64,000 bases of DNA from Comamonadaceae bacterium (GTDB lineage Bacteria; Pseudomonadota; Gammaproteobacteria; Burkholderiales; Burkholderiaceae_C), in assembly GCA_947455145.1 (NCBI GenBank), contig CANGME010000001.1, positions 124,001 through 188,000 of the forward strand, in the 5' to 3' direction. How positions within the stretch are numbered: the stretch's first letter is position 1; every line of letters begins with the position of its first letter. Both the position numbers and the translations under genes were made by a program. Below are positions 47,019 through 56,446 of this stretch, piece by piece. Below the pieces are notes generated by a model. It had not been told where the DNA came from, did not search any database, and saw nothing but the letters and a program-made list of their open reading frames with translations.

Positions 47019-48797
47019 ATGAACAAAACAGAACAGCCCCTCCCCAGCCCGCAAGGCGACGAGTTCTGGGGCAGCGACTCCCTGGCTGAATGCCTGCGCG
47101 CCATGGCCGTGCCCTACCTGGCCCTCAACCCCGGTGCCAGCTATAGGGGCCTGCATGACAGTCTTGTCAACCACCTGGGCAATAACGCGCCGCAAATGCT
47201 CTTGTGTCTGCATGAAGAGGTGGCGATTGCGATTGCGCAAGGCTTTGCCAAAGCCTCGGGCCAGATGATGGGCGCGGTGGTGCACTCCAACGTGGGCCTC
47301 ATGCACGCCACCATGGCCGTGTTCAACGCCTGGTGTGACCGTCAACCCATCCTCATGCTCGGGGCCACCGGCCCGTGGGACGCGGCACGCCGTCGCCCCT
47401 GGATCGACTGGATTCACACCGCATCCGACCAAGGCGCATTAGTGCGCGACTACACCAAGTGGGACAACCAACCCGGCTCCGTGCCCGCCGCCATTGAAGC
47501 CCTGTTACGCGGCAGCCAGATTGCCCAAACCGCCCCACGCGGCCCGGTCTACATCAACCTGGACGCAGCCCTGCAAGAGGTCAAAACCGGCGCGCTCATC
47601 CCCACGCCAGACCCCACTCGCTACGCCCCACCCCAAGCGCCACCGCCCGCTGCGGTCGATGTTGCGCGCGCGGCAGAGCTGCTGTCACAAGCCCAGCGCC
47701 CTGTGATTTTGGTGGGCCGCATGTCACGCAGCGTTGACGATTGGCAGGCCCGCGTGGCCCTGGCCGAAAAGCTGCAAGCACGGGTGGTGACCGATCTGAA
47801 AAATGCGGCAGCCTTCCCCACCGATCACCCCCAGCATGTGGGTGCGCCGGGCTACTTCATGAGCCCTGAGGCCTGCGCTGCCGTGCGCGAGGCCGATGTC
47901 GTGCTGCTGCTCGATTGGGTCGATCCCGGCGGTGCTTTCAAACAAGCTTTCGGCGCTAGCACCTGTGATGCGAAGGTGATCCATGTCTCCCTGGACATGC
48001 ACAGCCACCGGGGTTGGAGCATGGACATGGGCAGCCTGCCTCCGGCAGACGTCTTCATGCTGTGCGAGCCCGACGCTGCGGTGGCCGCGCTGAACGCACT
48101 CATCAAGCCGCAAGCCTGGCTCTCTTGGCCTACCCGCGCTGCCTTGCCCGCCGCACCCGATGACGATGTGCTGAGCATCCGCGCCGTGGCCGATGTGCTG
48201 GCGCAATGCAGCCAAGACCAACCTATTTGCTTGGCCCGCCTGCCCCTGGGCTGGAACGGGGCTTACCGGCACTTTCATCACCCGCTGGACTACCTGGGTG
48301 CAGACGGCGGTGGTGGCGTGGGCGCAGGCCCCGGCAATACGGTGGGCGTGGCATTGGCATTGCGCCACACGCAATCTGACCGCATCGCGGTTGCGCTGAT
48401 TGGTGACGGTGATTTTTTGATGAGTAACACTGCCGTGTGGACAGCCGTGCGCTACGGCATTCCCCTGCTGATGATCGTGTGCAACAACCACTCTTTCTTC
48501 AACGACGAGTTGCACCAGGAGCGGGTGGCCAAAGAGCGTGGTCGCCCGGTAGAAAACAAATGGATAGGCCAGCGCATGAGCGAGCCCGAGATCGACATCG
48601 CCCAAATGGCCCGCGCCATGGGGGCAGAAGGCATCGGCCCGGTGCGACGCGCGCAAGACCTGCATGCCGCCATCAGCCAAGGCTTGGCGTTCGCCAAAGC
48701 AGGCCAAGTCTGCGTGGTCGACGCTTGCGTTGCCCCCGGGTATGACGCCAACATGAGCGGCAACACCACGACCAATTCCACAGCCCACAAGCGCTAA
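47019..48797 (+). CDS. cytoplasmic ThDP-dependent enzyme, paralogue of the Tat-exported one
   Basis: 592-residue ThDP enzyme of the acetolactate synthase/benzoylformate decarboxylase group without a signal peptide. The catalytic glutamate is in CLHEEVAIA (about E66) and the ThDP/Mg motif runs from GDGDFLM to CNN (462-490). Shared segments with the exported protein, such as VRDYTKWD and the LDAALQ motif, show common descent. ATG 47019 is 7 bases after the preceding stop; the frame to 46908 is inside the Bug gene. Followed by an aldehyde dehydrogenase, it is likely a 2-oxo acid decarboxylase. Confidence 0.88.
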   Translation: MNKTEQPLPSPQGDEFWGSDSLAECLRAMAVPYLALNPGASYRGLHDSLVNHLGNNAPQMLLCLHEEVAIAIAQGFAKASGQMMGAVVHSNVGLMHATMAVFNAWCDRQPILMLGATGPWDAARRRPWIDWIHTASDQGALVRDYTKWDNQPGSVPAAIEALLRGSQIAQTAPRGPVYINLDAALQEVKTGALIPTPDPTRYAPPQAPPPAAVDVARAAELLSQAQRPVILVGRMSRSVDDWQARVALAEKLQARVVTDLKNAAAFPTDHPQHVGAPGYFMSPEACAAVREADVVLLLDWVDPGGAFKQAFGASTCDAKVIHVSLDMHSHRGWSMDMGSLPPADVFMLCEPDAAVAALNALIKPQAWLSWPTRAALPAAPDDDVLSIRAVADVLAQCSQDQPICLARLPLGWNGAYRHFHHPLDYLGADGGGGVGAGPGNTVGVALALRHTQSDRIAVALIGDGDFLMSNTAVWTAVRYGIPLLMIVCNNHSFFNDELHQERVAKERGRPVENKWIGQRMSEPEIDIAQMARAMGAEGIGPVRRAQDLHAAISQGLAFAKAGQVCVVDACVAPGYDANMSGNTTTNSTAHKR

Positions 48798-48801
48798 GCC
48801 T

Positions 48802-50265
48802 ATGACCACCACCAAACCCTTAAGCGCCATGCTCCCCACCCACCGCGACCTGTACTACGGCGGTGCTTGGCACGCCCCCAAAGGCGGCTACCTGGAAACC
48901 ATCAACCCCGCCACCGGCGAGTCCCTGGGCCCGTGTGCCGAGGCCAGTGCCGAGGACGTGGACGCTGCTGTGCAAGCCGCGCACCAAGCCGCCAAAACCT
49001 GGCGCAAAGTCAAGCCGCTAGAGCGTGCAGCATTGATGAAAAAAGTGGCCGCCGTGCTGCGCGAGAACGCGTTCGAGCTGGCCATGCTTGACGCCGCCAA
49101 CTGCGGCAACCCCATTAGCGAGATGCAGCGTGACGCGCTGATTGCCGCCGCGCAAATCGACTTCTACGCCGGTCTGGCCACCGAGGTCAAAGGCGAAACC
49201 CTGCCCATGGGCGAGGGCATCCTCAACTACTCGGTGCGTGAACCCTACGGCGTGTGCGCGCGCATCGTGGCCTACAACCACCCCATCATGTTCACCGCCG
49301 CCAAGATGGCCCCGCCCCTGATCGCGGGCAACACCGTCATCATGAAGCCGCCTTACCAAGCCCCGCTCTCGGCCTACCGCATGATGGAGTTGATCGACGG
49401 CATCTTGCCCCCTGGTGTGCTGAACATCATCAGCGGTGGTGCAGCCTGCGGCCAAGCGCTCGTGGCGCACCCCTTGGTGCCGCGTCTGTCACTCATCGGC
49501 AGCGTGCCCACGGGCCGTGCCATTGCCAAGGCGGCAGCCGATCAACTCAAGCACGTCACACTGGAGTTGGGCGGCAAAAACGCCTGCATCCTCTACCCCG
49601 ATGCGGACTTGACCAAGGCCATTCCCGGTGCCATCAACGGCATGAACTTCACCTGGTGCGGGCAAAGCTGCGGCTCCACCTCGCGCCTGTTTGTCCACAG
49701 CGCCATCTACGACCGGGTGATTGAAGGCCTGCTCCAAGCCATCCAGCACTACCAGCCCGGCAACCCCACCGACATGGCCACCACCATGGGCGCGATTGTG
49801 AGCAAAGCCCAGTGGGACAAAGTCATGGCCTACATTGAGATCGCCAAACAAGGCGGTGCCACACTGGCCTACGGCGGCAAGGCCCCGACTGATCCGAAAT
49901 TGGCCAACGGCTGGTTCGTAGAACCCACTCTGTTCACCGACGTCACCCAAGACATGCGCATCGCCCGCGAAGAAGTGTTCGGCCCCATCCTGTCCGTGCT
50001 GCGCTGGGACGATGAGGACACGATGTTCGACCAAGTCAACTCAGTGGAGTACGGCTTGACGGCCTCGATCTGGACCACCAGCCTGTCCAACGCCCACCGC
50101 GCTGCGGCACGGGTAGAGTCCGGCTACGTCTGGGTCAACCACGTCGGCAGCCACTTCATCGGCGCGTCGTTCGGCGGCTACAAACAATCGGGGATTGGGC
50201 GTGAAGAAGGTGCTGACGAGTTGCTGACCTACACGCAGCACAAAAATGTGCATGTGGTGTTTTAA
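48802..50265 (+). CDS. aldehyde dehydrogenase family protein
   Basis: 487-residue NAD(P)-dependent aldehyde dehydrogenase. Catalytic E255 is in LELGGKNA and C290 in WCGQSCGST, with the conserved asparagine in AYNHP (about N159) and the REEVFGPILSV segment near the C terminus. It starts 4 bases after the ThDP gene, so the pair could convert a 2-oxo acid to an aldehyde and then to the carboxylic acid, as in the mandelate pathway. It ends the forward operon. Confidence 0.92.
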   Translation: MTTTKPLSAMLPTHRDLYYGGAWHAPKGGYLETINPATGESLGPCAEASAEDVDAAVQAAHQAAKTWRKVKPLERAALMKKVAAVLRENAFELAMLDAANCGNPISEMQRDALIAAAQIDFYAGLATEVKGETLPMGEGILNYSVREPYGVCARIVAYNHPIMFTAAKMAPPLIAGNTVIMKPPYQAPLSAYRMMELIDGILPPGVLNIISGGAACGQALVAHPLVPRLSLIGSVPTGRAIAKAAADQLKHVTLELGGKNACILYPDADLTKAIPGAINGMNFTWCGQSCGSTSRLFVHSAIYDRVIEGLLQAIQHYQPGNPTDMATTMGAIVSKAQWDKVMAYIEIAKQGGATLAYGGKAPTDPKLANGWFVEPTLFTDVTQDMRIAREEVFGPILSVLRWDDEDTMFDQVNSVEYGLTASIWTTSLSNAHRAAARVESGYVWVNHVGSHFIGASFGGYKQSGIGREEGADELLTYTQHKNVHVVF

Positions 50266-50275
50266 ACGAGGCTAG

Positions 50276-50300
50276 CCAAAATCTATCACCAAAATCTATC
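50276..50300. repeat. 13-base tandem duplication over the nhaA stop codon
   Basis: CCAAAATCTATC occurs twice (50276-50287 and 50289-50300) with one A between, so the unit is 13 bases. The second copy contains the nhaA stop codon on the reverse strand. It looks like a small slippage duplication with no coding effect. Confidence 0.8.
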
Positions 50301-51672
50301 GGCGTGCGCTTCCAATATAGAGCCACATTGACCCGGCAATGCCGGAAAGCAGCGACGCCAAAAGGATACCGGTCTTGGCCATCAACAGATACTCGGGTTG
50401 ACGGGCGAATCCCAATTCTGCGATAAAAATCGCCATCGTAAAACCAATGCCACCCAGTAGCGACACACCCGCAATCTGGCTGAAACGGGTTCCCGCCGGA
50501 AGCTGGCCAACACCGAGCTTCCAAGCCAACCAACTAAAGCCGGTGATACCGATAAACTTGCCCGCCACAAGTCCCAAGCCGACCCCCAAGGCCACCGGGT
50601 GCGACAACGTGACTAACAGTGCATTGAATTCCATGGGTATGCCCGCGTTAAACAACGCGAAGATGGGAATCACCAAGAAAGCGACCGGCAGATGCCAAAT
50701 ATTTTGCAGCTTTTGAAGTGGTGTTCCCACCCGCTGAACACCCTTCTCCATGGTTTGCACCACATTTTCAAGTTCTTCGTTGGCAAGAATGCTCGTGCCT
50801 GGCGTGTGACTGCTGTCAAAGCGCTCAATCAGAGCCTTGGCCTGTTTACTGAACGCCTCGGGATCGTATTTGGGCCGGGCTGGCACTGTAAACGCACCCA
50901 ATACACCGGCCAGAGTAGCATGTACGCCGGACTGCGACAAAGCGTACCAAAGCAAGATGGCCACGATGAAATATGGCCAGATGCGTCGAATGCCTCCAAG
51001 GTTGAACATCGAAAGCACCGCCACCAGCAAAACAGCAGCGCCCAGCCACTCAATCACCAAGTGTTCGGTATAAAACACGGCAATAACAACAACCGCGCCC
51101 AGGTCATCAACGATTGCCAGCGCAACCAAAAACGTAATCAAAGCCTTGGGTATCCGATCCCCCAGCAAGACCAACGCACCGATAGCAAAGGCGATATCGG
51201 TCGCCATCGGTATGCCCCATCCACGGGACGGCTCCCCGGTCGGGTTCAGCAGCAAATAAATCAACGCGGGAACTACCATGCCACCGATGGCGGCCAAGAT
51301 TGGCAAAGCGGCTTGGCGTGGTTGCTTCAGTTCGCCGACAAGAATTTCCCGCTTGAGCTCAAGCCCCACCACAAAGAAGAAAAATGCCATCAATCCATCG
51401 TTGACCCAATGGTGCAAAGTCTTTTCCACGCCCCAGCTGCCAATCGTGATGGACGCTGGTAAATGAAGCATATGCTGGTAGATGGCGGCCCAGCCGCTAT
51501 TAGCCAGAACCAGCGCCAGAATGGCAGTTGCCATCAGTAACAGACCCGACGTGGTCTGACTATTAACAAACTCTTCGAACGGTGTGAGCACCTTGGAAAA
51601 TGCTTTTTCCCAAGGTGCTAGGTGAACCCCTCGCCTCTCATCGTTCGATTGAGACTGGTTTGATTTAGACAT
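50296..51672 (-). CDS. nhaA: Na+/H+ antiporter NhaA
   Basis: 458-residue inner-membrane antiporter exchanging internal Na+ for external protons. The ion-site aspartates are in the motif IVDDLGAVVVIA, preceded by MATDIAFAIG; GVGLGLVAGK and a helix-breaking VSLLGGIGFTM are also typical. It is longer than E. coli NhaA (388), mainly because of an N-terminal tail of about 35 residues and a cytoplasmic loop near 265-310. It is convergent to the aldehyde dehydrogenase gene and separate from the catabolic operons; its link to substrate uptake is unproven. Confidence 0.93.
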   Translation of the reverse strand: MSKSNQSQSNDERRGVHLAPWEKAFSKVLTPFEEFVNSQTTSGLLLMATAILALVLANSGWAAIYQHMLHLPASITIGSWGVEKTLHHWVNDGLMAFFFFVVGLELKREILVGELKQPRQAALPILAAIGGMVVPALIYLLLNPTGEPSRGWGIPMATDIAFAIGALVLLGDRIPKALITFLVALAIVDDLGAVVVIAVFYTEHLVIEWLGAAVLLVAVLSMFNLGGIRRIWPYFIVAILLWYALSQSGVHATLAGVLGAFTVPARPKYDPEAFSKQAKALIERFDSSHTPGTSILANEELENVVQTMEKGVQRVGTPLQKLQNIWHLPVAFLVIPIFALFNAGIPMEFNALLVTLSHPVALGVGLGLVAGKFIGITGFSWLAWKLGVGQLPAGTRFSQIAGVSLLGGIGFTMAIFIAELGFARQPEYLLMAKTGILLASLLSGIAGSMWLYIGSARR

Positions 51673-51738
51673 GAATGACTTTATAACGAATTGAAATGAA
51701 GATTAAAAATTCCGTGATTTGATGATGAAAGTATGACC

Positions 51739-52755
51739 CTATTCAAGGGTAATACCACGCTCTTTCACAACCTTCGCCCACAGCGCCATTTGTTGGCGAA
51801 TGAAACTTTGCGCTGCATCGGGGCTGCCCTTTTGCAGCTCGCCACCTAACTGGGCAATACGGGCCACCACCTCGGGTGACTCCATGGCTTTTTGCAGCGC
51901 GGCAGCCAGCTTCTGCACCACCGCTTCGGGCGTGCCGGCCGGGGCCAAAATTACATTCCACTCGTAAATCTCGGCCCCTGCTACACCCGCCTCGGCCATG
52001 CTGGGCACCTGGGGCAGGATGGGTGAGCGTTTGGCACTGGTCACGGCCAGCGCACGCAGCCGACCCGACTGGATGTGGCCCAGTGTCGAAGCCAGGTTGC
52101 CAAAAAACACCGGCACTTGTCCACCCACTACATCGTTAAGCGCTGGGCCTGCGCCCTTGTAGGGGATGTGCGCCATCTCCACCTTGGCGGCAGACTCAAA
52201 CAAAGCCCCCGCCAAATGCTGGGCCGAACCATTACCCGAAGATGCAAACGTGACCGCGTCTTTGCGCACCTTGGCCATGCTCACCAGATCGGCCACGGAC
52301 TTGGCAGAGAACTGCGCGTTGACGAGCAGCACATTGGGGAACAAGGCGATCAAGCCAATGGGGCGAAAGGATTTGTCGCTGTCATACGGCAGCTTGGGGT
52401 AGAGCGCAGGGTTCACAGCAAAGGACGATGCATCCAGCATAAGCGTGTGGCCATCCGGCACGGCCTTGGCGACAAGGGCCGCACCAATTTGTCCGCTGGC
52501 CCCTGGCTTGTTTTCAATCACCACTGGCTGACCCAAGGCCTCGCTCAATTTGGGCGCAATCAAGCGGGCCATGGTGTCAGCACCGCCCGCTGGGGGGTAG
52601 GTGACGACGAGGGTGATGGGCTTGGTGGGCCATGCGGCTGGGGATTGCGCGTGGACGAATGCGGGTATCAAGGATGTAACAAGACACATGGTATAGGCCA
52701 CAAAAATAGTAGCGGCTTTCGAACTGATTGATTGAGCTACGAGCTTATTTTTCAT
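51739..52755 (-). CDS. Bug-family (TTT) periplasmic solute-binding protein
   Basis: 338-residue receptor with a rather long signal peptide (about residues 1-38, ending VHAQ), WPTKPITLVVTYPPAGGAD at the mature start, PGASGQIG and SGNGSAQHLAG in the binding loops. ATG 52755 is used; the frame goes on to 52821 into the preceding gene. It is the last gene of the reverse-strand accessory operon and follows the CMD gene. Confidence 0.9.
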   Translation of the reverse strand: MKNKLVAQSISSKAATIFVAYTMCLVTSLIPAFVHAQSPAAWPTKPITLVVTYPPAGGADTMARLIAPKLSEALGQPVVIENKPGASGQIGAALVAKAVPDGHTLMLDASSFAVNPALYPKLPYDSDKSFRPIGLIALFPNVLLVNAQFSAKSVADLVSMAKVRKDAVTFASSGNGSAQHLAGALFESAAKVEMAHIPYKGAGPALNDVVGGQVPVFFGNLASTLGHIQSGRLRALAVTSAKRSPILPQVPSMAEAGVAGAEIYEWNVILAPAGTPEAVVQKLAAALQKAMESPEVVARIAQLGGELQKGSPDAAQSFIRQQMALWAKVVKERGITLE

Positions 52756-52765
52756 ATTGTTTGTC

Positions 52766-53368
52766 TCACAAAACGTGTAATTCAGGCTGGGTACCATCAG
52801 GCAACGGGTATTGATCCACATTCAGCGACATGCTGACCAGGGTGTAGTAGCTTATCGTGCCCATCACATCGACCACGCCGCGTTCACCAAAGTGGGTGGC
52901 CAAGGCTACATAGGTTGAATCGCTAACTTGCTTCTTTTCAAGCAGCTCATGACAGAAACCATAGACCGCTGCGACCTCAGGGGCCAGTGTGTGCAGATGT
53001 GTGGGGGTGCGGCCTGCGGCGATGTCATCCACCAACGTAGCGTCCAGCCCGGCATCGAGCGCGATGCGTTTGTGGGCGAACCAGACAAATTGGCTCGTCC
53101 AATTGCGGGCCACCAACAAAATCACCAGCTCATTCAGCGCCAGGGGCAGTGAGGAGTTGAAGCGGGTGTGCTCACCAAACTGCTGCGCCAAGTGACCCAG
53201 CTCGGGGCTGCGCATGAGCACGTTGTAAGGGCCTTGCATTGAGCCGCGTTTGCCTGACATAACGCTCTCGGCCATGGCGAGTTGGGCGGGGGTCATGGTG
53301 TCCCAGGTCAGGGGGGTAAAGCGGTGACCTCGGATGTTGAGGGGGGGGCGTTTCACAGAGGTGGTCAT
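52766..53368 (-). CDS. carboxymuconolactone decarboxylase family protein
   Basis: 200-residue protein of the AhpD/CMD fold. The family helix pair appears around LNELVILLVARNW and FVWFAHKRIALDAGL, with a histidine where CMD enzymes carry a catalytic or structural His. The AhpD redox motif CxxC is absent, so peroxidase activity is unlikely. Similar proteins occur in many aromatic acid loci without known activity. It lies between the TauD-like and Bug genes. Confidence 0.82.
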   Translation of the reverse strand: MTTSVKRPPLNIRGHRFTPLTWDTMTPAQLAMAESVMSGKRGSMQGPYNVLMRSPELGHLAQQFGEHTRFNSSLPLALNELVILLVARNWTSQFVWFAHKRIALDAGLDATLVDDIAAGRTPTHLHTLAPEVAAVYGFCHELLEKKQVSDSTYVALATHFGERGVVDVMGTISYYTLVSMSLNVDQYPLPDGTQPELHVL

Positions 53369-53403
53369 CGCTGATGTCTTAAATAGTGTGGGTCAAACCA
53401 GCT

Positions 53404-54240
53404 TCAAACTGGCTTGTCGCCCTGCAAGGTAATGCGGTGCATCAACCTGAGGTGACCGTGGTAATCGTTGACCGGATTGTGTTGGGTACAGCGGTTGTCC
53501 CAAAACGCGAGTGAATGGGGCTCCCAGGCAAAGCGGCAGGTGAACTCGGGCTTGACTTGGTGAGTGAAGAGGAAATTCAATATCGGCGCGCTTTCAGCGT
53601 CGGTCATGCCGTCAATGCCTGCAGTGTGGGCCACGTTGACGTAGAGCGCTTTGCGCCCGGTCTCGGGGTGGGTGCGCACGATGGGGTGCAGGGCCTGGAA
53701 TTGCTGTGGCGCTGCGACTGCGCCCTCGCCTTTGCCATCGGTCTTGATGCGGTCTTCTCGTGTTTTGGAGACGTCGGCTTTGGCCGAGCTGCTGATGCCT
53801 TTCAAGCCTGTGAGCAATCTCTTCATCGTGTCAGACAAAGCCTCGTAAGCCAGATACTGGTTGGCAAACAGCGTGTCACCGCCATAGGGCGGCACGGCTT
53901 TGGCCAGCAGCATGGAACCCATCGGCGGCACGTCTAGGTAAGTCGTGTCCGAATGCCAGATGCCACCGAAGTTGACCTTCTCATGTGCGAGTTTTTTGAC
54001 TTCAATGATGTGGGCAAAGCCCTCAATCCCTTTGACAAAGGGGTACTCAATCGGCTGACCCATGGCTTGGGCAAAGCCCAAGAACTGCGCCGGAGTGAGG
54101 TCTTGATGGCGTAGGAAAATAACCTGATGCTCCAAAAAAACCTGGCGGATGTCAGCGGCCAATATGGCTGAGACGCCCTTGGACAAATCAAGGCCTGAGA
54201 TTTCAGCGCCTAGCGCGCCCGCAATTTTTTTGACTTGCAT
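53404..54240 (-). CDS. TauD/TfdA-family 2-oxoglutarate Fe(II) dioxygenase
   Basis: 278-residue dioxygenase with the iron-binding HxD in WHSDTTY, the distal histidine in YHGHLRLMHRITL with the 2-oxoglutarate arginine close by, and the usual N-terminal GAEISGLDLSK and VIFLRHQDLT. TauD and TfdA members hydroxylate sulfonates, phenoxyacetates and other acids, releasing sulfite or phenol. No sulfonate transporter is near; the flanking Bug proteins suggest a carboxylate substrate. No clear ribosome site is seen before ATG 54240. Confidence 0.92.
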   Translation of the reverse strand: MQVKKIAGALGAEISGLDLSKGVSAILAADIRQVFLEHQVIFLRHQDLTPAQFLGFAQAMGQPIEYPFVKGIEGFAHIIEVKKLAHEKVNFGGIWHSDTTYLDVPPMGSMLLAKAVPPYGGDTLFANQYLAYEALSDTMKRLLTGLKGISSSAKADVSKTREDRIKTDGKGEGAVAAPQQFQALHPIVRTHPETGRKALYVNVAHTAGIDGMTDAESAPILNFLFTHQVKPEFTCRFAWEPHSLAFWDNRCTQHNPVNDYHGHLRLMHRITLQGDKPV

Positions 54241-54266
54241 GGTGTGGATTCAACAGTAGCGTGATT

Positions 54267-55307
54267 TCAATCCGCCGTAGCACCCGAACTTTTCACCACC
54301 GCCGCCCATTTTTGAATGTCAGCGTGCAGCATGTCCGCAAACTCTTCGGGCCGCGTGTCAAAGGGCTCAGCGCCCAGCACCGCAAATTTATCCATGGTCT
54401 CTTTGTCTTCCAAAATCTTCTTGATGTCCGCGTTGATTTGCCGCACCACCGCCACCGGGGTGCCTTTGGGCGCAAACAGGCCAAACCAAGGGTTGATGAC
54501 AAAGCCCGGGTAGCCCGACTCGGCAATGGTGGGGATGTCTTTGAAAGCCGCTGCGCGCTTGGCGCCCGTCACCGCCAACCCCTTGACCGTGCCCGCGCGG
54601 ATGTGCTGCGCGATAGAAGGCAGGCTGGTGAACACCAACTGGATTTGCCCGGAAATCAGGTCGGTGAGCGCCGGGGCTGCGCCTTTGTAGGGAACGTGCA
54701 ACATCTTGGCCGCCGTCGCGCCTTGGGGTGTGCTGGCGGCGCTGTAGGCGTTGAACATCTCGCCCAGCAAGTGGTTGACCGAGCCATTGCCCGCCGAGCC
54801 AAACGACACAGGATTCTTGGCCGCGTAAGCCGCCAACTCCTTCATATTGCTCACAGGCAATTTGGCGTTGGCCGCTGCCACAAAAGGCACGTTGGCCAGC
54901 GTGGCCACGGCGGCAAAATCAGCCTCGGGATCGAAGGGTAATTTTTTATAAATGCTGACGTTGATGGCGTGCGAGCCCACGTAAGACATCAAGAGCGTGT
55001 AGCCGTCCGCCGGAGCCTTGGCCACCACATCCATGCCGATGTTGCCACCCGCCCCGGCCCGGTTTTCCACCACCACGGCCTGGCCCCATTTCTCAGACAA
55101 TTTTTGCCCCACGATACGGGCCAGCGCATCCGACGCACCGCCCGGCGTTTGCGGCACGACGATACGCACCGGCTTCGTAGGAAAAGGAGCTTGCGGGGCT
55201 ACCGATTGGGCGAGAACCATGGGCGAAAGCAGCACGGCACTGACCGTCAACAGCGTCATGCGCGAGAAGTTTTTTATGGATTTAAAAGCAGACGGCTTGA
55301 GATTCAT
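54267..55307 (-). CDS. Bug-family (TTT) periplasmic solute-binding protein
   Basis: 346-residue receptor with a signal peptide (about residues 1-34), mature start around FPTKPVRIVVPQTPGGASD, AGAGGNIG and GNGSVNHLLG loops. AAGGAA precedes ATG 55307. It is 26 bases upstream of the dioxygenase gene in the same direction. A distinct sequence from the other four Bug proteins in the window, it probably binds a different acid. Confidence 0.9.
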   Translation of the reverse strand: MNLKPSAFKSIKNFSRMTLLTVSAVLLSPMVLAQSVAPQAPFPTKPVRIVVPQTPGGASDALARIVGQKLSEKWGQAVVVENRAGAGGNIGMDVVAKAPADGYTLLMSYVGSHAINVSIYKKLPFDPEADFAAVATLANVPFVAAANAKLPVSNMKELAAYAAKNPVSFGSAGNGSVNHLLGEMFNAYSAASTPQGATAAKMLHVPYKGAAPALTDLISGQIQLVFTSLPSIAQHIRAGTVKGLAVTGAKRAAAFKDIPTIAESGYPGFVINPWFGLFAPKGTPVAVVRQINADIKKILEDKETMDKFAVLGAEPFDTRPEEFADMLHADIQKWAAVVKSSGATAD

Positions 55308-55402
55308 CTTGGGTTCCTTGTTGGTCGCTTTGTAGGGTCACATGATCTTATCGCAGGGGCTTGAGCAAATCCGACAAGCAGCCATACGAGGCCAGCTATC
55401 AA

Positions 55403-56392
55403 TCAGTCCTGCTGGATCCGTGCTGTCTTCACCACCGTGCTCCATTTATCGATCTCGCTTTTAATGAAGGCGGCGAACTCCTCCGGCTTGTTGCCTACGG
55501 CCTCGGCACCTTCGTTAGTCAGGGCGGCCTGTATCTCGGGAGACGCCAAGGACTTGGCGATTTCAGCGTGCAGGCGGGCGACGAGGGGCGCGGGCGTGCC
55601 CATTGGCGCCAGCAAGCCGTACCACTGCACCGACTCGTAGCCCGGCAGGCCGGCCTCGGCAATCGTCGGCACATTCGGCAGCGCGGTAGCGCGGCGCGGG
55701 CCGGTAACGCCCAGGGCGCGCAGCGTGCCAGCCTTGATGTGCGGCATGGCGGTCAGCAGGTTGGGCATAGAGAGCTGCACCTGGCCGCCCACCACGTCCA
55801 CCACGGCTGGGCCTGTGCCCTTGTACGGTACGTGAGTCAAGGTTATGCCAGCCATAGAGCGGAACAGCTCCATAGACAGGTGCGGCGAGGTGCCTGTGCC
55901 GGCCGAGCTGTAGTTCAAAACGCCGGGGCGAGCCTTGGCGTAATCGATCAGCTCGGCCTCGGTCTTCACCGGCAGCGTCGGGTTAACCACCAACACGTTG
56001 GAGACTGACGCTACCAGCGACACCGGCGCAAAGTCGCGTACTGTGTCGTAGGAGGTCTTCTTCGACAGCACTTGATTGAGCACGATGGCCGAAGCCGCCA
56101 TCAGCAGCGTGTATCCGTCGGCTGGCGCGCGCGCCACCACGTCGATGCCCAGGGCCTGACCAGCACCGGCGCGGTTTTCCACGATAAAGGGCTGGCCCAT
56201 GCTCTCGGTCAATTTTTTTGCCATCAACCGGGCCAGGATGTCGGTGCCGCCACCCGCCGAGGAAGGCACGACGATACGCACCGGTCGCGTCGGGTAAGCC
56301 GATGTTTGTGCCTGCGCCTGTACGGAGGCAGCACTGGCCAGCAGCGCGCCAAAGACCATGCCAAAGCGCACAACGTTGGAAATTTTCAGCAT
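55403..56392 (-). CDS. Bug-family (TTT) periplasmic solute-binding protein
   Basis: 329-residue receptor with a signal peptide (about residues 1-28), YPTRPVRIVVPSSAGGGTD, AGAGQALG and GTSPHLSMELF. It follows the MmgE/PrpD gene by 54 bases and precedes another Bug gene by 95 bases. It lacks membrane partners, as is common for Bug paralogues in Burkholderiales, which may share a distant TctAB pair. Confidence 0.9.
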   Translation of the reverse strand: MLKISNVVRFGMVFGALLASAASVQAQAQTSAYPTRPVRIVVPSSAGGGTDILARLMAKKLTESMGQPFIVENRAGAGQALGIDVVARAPADGYTLLMAASAIVLNQVLSKKTSYDTVRDFAPVSLVASVSNVLVVNPTLPVKTEAELIDYAKARPGVLNYSSAGTGTSPHLSMELFRSMAGITLTHVPYKGTGPAVVDVVGGQVQLSMPNLLTAMPHIKAGTLRALGVTGPRRATALPNVPTIAEAGLPGYESVQWYGLLAPMGTPAPLVARLHAEIAKSLASPEIQAALTNEGAEAVGNKPEEFAAFIKSEIDKWSTVVKTARIQQD

Positions 56393-56446
56393 GTCTTGCC
56401 TCTTTTTAAAATGTTGTTCTGGATGACTTCGTCTTACCGAATCCGC

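Noticed and set aside
45056-48839. Reverse-strand frames over 300 codons opposite the Bug and ThDP genes
   Set aside because: Low-complexity His, Gly and Val-rich translations without start signals; the forward genes account for the sequence.
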